In this document: piece by piece, positions 5,284-7,250 of the stretch
How positions within the stretch are numbered: the stretch's first letter is position 1
Layout of the letters: each line of letters opens with the position of its first letter
Origin: Candidatus Egerieicola pullicola
Lineage (GTDB): Bacteria; Bacillota; Clostridia; Oscillospirales; Ruminococcaceae
Assembly (NCBI GenBank): GCA_018712465.1
Contig: DVGY01000032.1
Span: 1 to 7,250, forward strand
Direction of reading: 5' to 3'
DNA: 7,250 nucleotides
The notes under the pieces: model-generated
Told to the model about the DNA's origin: nothing
The model's database searches: none
The model's input: the letters and a program-made list of their open reading frames with translations, nothing else
Program-made: the position numbers and the translations under genes

Positions 5284-5523
5284 TTATTTGGCGCCGGAGG
5301 CAGGCTGGGAGGGAGACACTCCTTCCAAACCAGACTGCTGGGCGGCTTTCTTTTTGTCTTTGTCCGGGGAGGGGATGACAATGGCGCTGATCAATGCTGC
5401 CACCGCCACCGCCAAACCGGCGCCCAGCACCGGAGTGCGGGCTGCGGTGGGGACGAGAAACCAGCCCGCCAGCATCACCAGCACCGCCACTGCCAGCAAC
5501 AAGTAGGTAAGGTATTTTTTCAT
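5284..5523 (-). CDS. Small two-helix membrane protein (79 residues), unknown function
   Basis: The start ATG (5523-5521 on the minus strand) has a perfect AAAGGAG (5537-5531) 7 bases upstream. The protein begins MKKYLTY and has two hydrophobic helices at about residues 5-24 and 32-50. These are separated by a short basic turn (PTAARTP), giving a hairpin in the membrane with both ends on the same side. The remaining 29 residues are hydrophilic: a Lys cluster (DKDKKK, 54-59) then a Gln/Ser/Pro/Gly-rich tail, probably disordered. I do not recognise the family. It is a single-gene transcript with its own strong promoter (5619-5647), an apparent operator and its own terminator. This complete set of signals supports it being real and regulated. 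Confidence 0.8.
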   Translation of the reverse strand: MKKYLTYLLLAVAVLVMLAGWFLVPTAARTPVLGAGLAVAVAALISAIVIPSPDKDKKKAAQQSGLEGVSPSQPASGAK

Positions 5524-5574
5524 GCTCTTTCTCCTTTGTGTTTCAATCTCCTTGGTTTCGGGAAGCGATCTTCT

Positions 5575-5597
5575 CCCTTGGAATTTTGCCCCAAGGG
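5575..5597 (-). promoter_or_regulatory. Hairpin in the leader of the small minus-strand gene
   Basis: CCCTTGG (5575-5581) and CCAAGGG (5591-5597) form a perfect 7-bp stem with a 9-base loop. It sits roughly 15 bases inside the predicted transcript and about 50 bases before the start codon. No T tract follows it in the direction of transcription, so it is not a terminator; it may stabilise the message or bind a factor. Confidence 0.45.
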
Positions 5598-5612
5598 GTC
5601 TCTAAAATTTGT

Positions 5613-5620
5613 ACCTCTAT
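5613..5620. promoter_or_regulatory. Third copy of the ACCTCTAT half-site
   Basis: ACCTCTAT shares two bases with the -10 box (5619-5624) and extends toward the predicted start site near 5612, where bound protein would block RNA polymerase. It is identical to the left arm of the inverted repeat at 5647-5654. Confidence 0.5.
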
Positions 5621-5647
5621 TTTACCACTCTTTTTGTAGTTGGTCAA
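5619..5647 (-). promoter_or_regulatory. Strong promoter of the small minus-strand gene
   Basis: Read on the minus strand: TTGACC (5647-5642), exactly 17 bases, then TAAAAT (5624-5619). An extended -10 TG lies before it (TGGTAAAAT). Transcription should start near 5612, giving a leader of about 88 bases. Confidence 0.8.
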
Positions 5648-5668
5648 CCTCTATAAAAAATAGAGGTT
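5646..5668. promoter_or_regulatory. Candidate operator: perfect 9-bp inverted repeat over the -35 box
   Basis: AACCTCTAT (5646-5654) and ATAGAGGTT (5660-5668) form a perfect inverted repeat around AAAAA. The left arm overlaps the minus-strand -35 box (5642-5647). A third ACCTCTAT at 5613-5620 overlaps the -10 box and is in the same orientation, 34 bp from the left arm. No gene is transcribed into it from either side that would make a terminator sensible. The regulator is not identifiable here. Confidence 0.6.
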
Positions 5669-5708
5669 TATGTCTAAAAATCTGTGAAAGAGGCTTTGTC
5701 AAGCTTGG

Positions 5709-5720
5709 CCGGTTAATCGG
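5709..5720. promoter_or_regulatory. Candidate operator half of a pair (CCGGTTAATCGG)
   Basis: CCGGTTAATCGG is an imperfect palindrome with a GTTAA core, ending one base before the rightward -35 box. Its first eight bases, CCGGTTAA, are the exact reverse complement of TTAACCGG at 5789-5796, in the near-palindrome downstream of the start site. The two lie about 76 bp apart and flank the promoter. Confidence 0.4.
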
Positions 5721-5750
5721 TTGCAAATCCCGCGCTCTCTATGGTATAAT
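5721..5750 (+). promoter_or_regulatory. Promoter of the glycosyltransferase operon
   Basis: TTGCAA (5721-5726), 18 bases, then a perfect TATAAT (5745-5750) with extended -10 TG (TGGTATAAT). Transcription should start near 5757, leaving a leader of about 145 bases before ATG 5901. Confidence 0.8.
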
Positions 5751-5779
5751 TATTATCTAGGACAATGATTACGATTCCT

Positions 5780-5802
5780 CCTTTGCCGTTAACCGGCAAG
5801 GG
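5780..5802 (+). promoter_or_regulatory. Leader hairpin / near-palindrome in the glycosyltransferase 5' region
   Basis: CCTTTGCCG (5780-5788) pairs with CGGCAAGGG (5794-5802), nine pairs with one G-U, around TTAAC. As DNA, TTGCCGTTAACCGGCAA (5783-5799) is one base short of a perfect 18-bp palindrome. No T tract follows, so it is not a terminator. CTTTGCC recurs at 5812-5818 and can pair with the same GGCAAGG (5795-5801), giving an alternative fold. Confidence 0.55.
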
Positions 5803-5937
5803 CGGCATTTGCTTTGCCAAACCAGGGGAAACCCATGAAATAGAATGATTGTTACAGGGAGGCAGACCGCCTCGTTACCTCTGCCCAAAGGGGGAATTTT
5901 ATGATTACCATCCTGTTGGCCTGCTTTAACGGCAAAG
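5781..5937 (+). repeat. 12-nt leader/coding inverted repeat enclosing the glycosyltransferase start
   Basis: CTTTGCCGTTAA (5781-5792) is exactly complementary to TTAACGGCAAAG (5926-5937), which lies in codons 9-13 (F-N-G-K-E) of the glycosyltransferase gene. Pairing in the RNA would close a loop holding the ribosome binding site and start codon. It competes with the local hairpin that uses the same left arm. Confidence 0.6.
5849..5886 (+). promoter_or_regulatory. Alternative stems just before the glycosyltransferase ribosome binding site
   Basis: GGCAGA and TCTGCC can form a 6-bp stem just ahead of the AAAGGGGG ribosome binding site (5887-5894). Within the same stretch GAGGC and GCCTC form a shorter competing stem. 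The stem is too far from any T tract to be a terminator; effect on ribosome access is inference. Confidence 0.3.
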
Positions 5938-6845
5938 AATATCTTCCCGCCCAACTGGACTCCATCTTGAGCCAAACCACGAAGGAACCCTTTTCGGTGC
6001 TGATTCGGGACGATGGCTCCACCGACGATTCCCAGCAGGTGCTGGCCCAGTACGCAGACCGGTATCCGGACAAGATCACCCTGTTGGAGGGGGGGACGCC
6101 TACCGGCAGCGCCAAGGGCAACTTTTTTGCGCTGCTGGACGCCGTCCGGGAGAAGAACCTCTGCCAGCCAGGGGATTACCTGATGTTTTCCGACCAGGAC
6201 GATGTCTGGCTGCCGGACAAGGTGGAGCGAACCTTGGCTCTGATGCGGCAGACGGAAAAAAATCCCGCAGTTCCCGCTTTGGTTCACGGCAACCTGAAGG
6301 TGGTGGACAAAGACCTAGCGGTGATCCATCCCTCCTTTTTCGACTTTCAGGGCATCAGTCCAGAGCGTTGCAGCCTCACCAATTTGCTGGTGCAAAACTG
6401 CATCACCGGCTGTACCATGATGATTAACCAACCCTTGTTTGCTTTGGCGGACAAGACTCCGCCGGTTTGTGCCATGCACGACTGGTGGCTGGGGCTGCTG
6501 GCGGCTTGTTTTGGCAAAATCGGGTATACCGATCAGCCCCTGATGCTTTACCGCCAGCACGGGGATAACTCTGTGGGGGCCAAGGACATCCGAGACCTGT
6601 CCTTTTACACCCACAAGCTCTCTCAAAAGGAGCAGATTCAAAAAAATTACCGGGAGATGTTTGCCCAGGCAGAGTTCCTTTGCCGGGAATATGAGGATAA
6701 ACTCACTTCCCAGCAAAAGGAGATTCTCACTGCTTGGTATACCATCCCCAAACTGGGGCGTTTTGGGAAAGCCCGGCGGATTGTAAAATACGGCTTTACC
6801 AAAAACACCTGGCTGCGGACCTTGGGGCAGTTTTTCAGCATTTAG
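5901..6845 (+). CDS. Family 2 glycosyltransferase (GT-A fold, rhamnosyl-type)
   Basis: This is a 314-residue glycosyltransferase. It begins with ITILLACFNGKEYLPAQLDS, the GT2 nucleotide-sugar strand. R-D-D-G-S-T-D follows at 36-42 (UDP/dTDP binding) and the metal-binding D-Q-D-D-V-W at 98-103. The acceptor-side block is M-H-D-W-W (192-196). Y-R-Q-H-G-D-N (217-223) is a C-terminal motif common in O-antigen and rhamnan-type transferases that use dTDP-sugars. No membrane helix is seen; the basic C-terminus (KARRIVKYGFTKNTW) may bind the membrane face. It probably adds a sugar to a cell-surface polysaccharide on the cytoplasmic side; donor and acceptor cannot be read from sequence. ATG 5901 has AAAGGGGG (5887-5894) 6 bases before it. 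It has its own promoter and an unusual structured leader, and the next gene overlaps its ribosome binding site with this gene's stop. Confidence 0.9.
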   Translation: MITILLACFNGKEYLPAQLDSILSQTTKEPFSVLIRDDGSTDDSQQVLAQYADRYPDKITLLEGGTPTGSAKGNFFALLDAVREKNLCQPGDYLMFSDQDDVWLPDKVERTLALMRQTEKNPAVPALVHGNLKVVDKDLAVIHPSFFDFQGISPERCSLTNLLVQNCITGCTMMINQPLFALADKTPPVCAMHDWWLGLLAACFGKIGYTDQPLMLYRQHGDNSVGAKDIRDLSFYTHKLSQKEQIQKNYREMFAQAEFLCREYEDKLTSQQKEILTAWYTIPKLGRFGKARRIVKYGFTKNTWLRTLGQFFSI

Positions 6846-6857
6846 GAGGAATGCACC

Positions 6858-7166
6858 ATGTTTGAGGGGATTGCCTTGCCTCTGTTGGGAGGATTTCTCA
6901 TTGCCCTGGGCATTTTGAATATCCGGGGCAACCTCTCCTCCATCCACTGGTACCAGCGCCAACGAATTACTCAGGAAACCGCCCGGCCTTATGGAAAATG
7001 GATGGGCAGCGGTTCGGTTGTGATAGGCGGAGGGCTGATTTTAGGGGGTGTGCTGGCTTGGACTAAGTGGAGTCTGGCTTGCCCTTATGTGGCCATTGCC
7101 GCCATTGCAGTGGGAATCGGGCTGATGGTTTACGCCCAGGTTCGGTACAACAAAGGATTGTTTTAA
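6858..7166 (+). CDS. Small three-helix membrane protein (102 residues), unknown function
   Basis: ATG 6858 is preceded by a perfect AGGAGGA (6844-6850), which overlaps the TAG of the glycosyltransferase gene, so the two are coupled. Hydrophobic segments are at about 5-22, 51-68 and 76-93. Between the first two lies a distinctive polar block, G-N-L-S-S-I-H-W-Y-Q-R-Q-R-I (24-37), then E40-T-A-R-P-Y-G-K-W-M-G (41-50). Its H/Y/R-rich and PYGK-x-MG elements look like a family signature rather than random loop. I recall similar small proteins in Clostridia but cannot name a family. By charge the loop is cytoplasmic. It might assist the glycosyltransferase at the membrane, but that is inferred only from co-transcription. 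Confidence 0.8.
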   Translation: MFEGIALPLLGGFLIALGILNIRGNLSSIHWYQRQRITQETARPYGKWMGSGSVVIGGGLILGGVLAWTKWSLACPYVAIAAIAVGIGLMVYAQVRYNKGLF

Positions 7167-7250
7167 TGGTTTTTTCGTTCGGGCTTGTACAGTTGTCACA
7201 CCCAGTCTTTCCTTCTGCCCGGGAAATCTGGTGAAATCGGAAAACTTACC
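7167..7250. other. Non-coding right edge of the window
   Basis: A T-rich run (7171-7176) follows the stop, preceded only by a weak AT-rich stem AACAA (7149-7153)/TTGTT (7158-7162), so a terminator here is doubtful. CGGGC (7180-7184) and GCCCG (7217-7221) are 32 bases apart. No convincing promoter or gene start is seen in the visible 84 bases. Confidence 0.4.

Larger units (their letters stand above)
5524..5900. other. Divergent intergenic region (377 bp), no gene
   Basis: No credible protein frame was found. From left to right it holds: the leftward gene's leader with a hairpin (5575-5597), the leftward promoter and its inverted repeat (5613-5668), an AT-rich spacer, a candidate operator (5709-5720), the rightward promoter (5721-5750), and a structured leader of about 145 nt for the glycosyltransferase gene. 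Each is listed separately. Confidence 0.8.

Noticed and set aside
5646..5668. AACCTCTAT/ATAGAGGTT hairpin as a terminator
   Set aside because: The stem is A/T-rich, not followed by a T tract, and lies upstream of both divergent transcripts, over a -35 box; an operator fits better.
5221..5760. Long + strand open frame opposite the small minus-strand gene
   Set aside because: It lacks a start signal, runs through the terminator and both promoters, and translates to His/Arg/Gly-rich shadow sequence; the minus-strand reading has a perfect ribosome binding site and membrane helices.
6315..6962. Minus-strand open frame within the glycosyltransferase gene
   Set aside because: It is antisense to clear GT2 motifs, with no ribosome binding site and Gln/His/Pro-rich shadow composition.
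7149..7176. AACAA/TTGTT stem plus T run as a terminator of the last gene
   Set aside because: The stem is 5 bp of A/T-rich pairs inside the coding end and is separated from the T run by 8 bases, too weak to call.

Overview
The window looks like chromosome from a Gram-positive gut-type Clostridia, most plausibly the Oscillospirales/Ruminococcaceae area. This is inferred from a GC content somewhat above 50%, strong AAAGGAG-type ribosome binding sites, TTGACA/TATAAT-type promoters, a HI0933/BaiN-like flavoprotein, a Clostridia-style TrmB and a DUF6485-like Cys-rich mini-protein. No sequence search was possible, so family names rest on motifs read by eye.

Left part (1-4415, all + strand, apparently one long operon). 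The tail of an unrecognised gene (ends 185) overlaps the start of an HI0933-family FAD oxidoreductase (175-1428). Then comes a block of membrane-protein genes: one large polytopic protein whose reading frame is broken (1483-2794), followed by three small four-helix proteins (2837-3214, 3277-3678, 3708-4085). The three share a P-x6-G-x5-P-x4/5-W-x7/8-D scaffold and look like tandem paralogues. The gap between the first two holds a decayed copy of the last codons of the second (W-D-E-A-I-D, with only synonymous changes). A 79-residue Cys-rich DUF6485-like protein (4099-4338) closes the block, followed by a perfect-stem intrinsic terminator (4378-4415).

Middle (4447-5523). trmB, for tRNA m7G46 methyltransferase, sits just after that terminator. 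A TTGACA-17-TATCCT promoter lies before the terminator, so transcription starting there must pass it to reach trmB. trmB converges on a minus-strand gene for a 79-residue two-helix membrane protein (5284-5523), and the two share a bidirectional terminator with a 12-bp stem (5235-5270).

Right part (5524-7250). A 377-bp intergenic region holds two good divergent promoters. The leftward promoter (TTGACC-17-TAAAAT) has its -35 box inside a perfect 9-bp inverted repeat, and a third copy of the half-site touches its -10 box. The rightward promoter (TTGCAA-18-TATAAT with extended -10) starts a leader of about 145 nt for a GT2 glycosyltransferase gene (5901-6845) and a downstream small membrane-protein gene (6858-7166). 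This leader contains a near-palindrome, a competing repeat, and a 12-nt segment exactly complementary to codons 9-13 of the glycosyltransferase gene. That makes it the strongest regulatory candidate in the window.

The least ordinary items are the paralogous membrane-protein array with its broken large member and gene remnant, and the two structured regulatory regions around 5613-5937. No mobile element, CRISPR array, tRNA or rRNA was seen.
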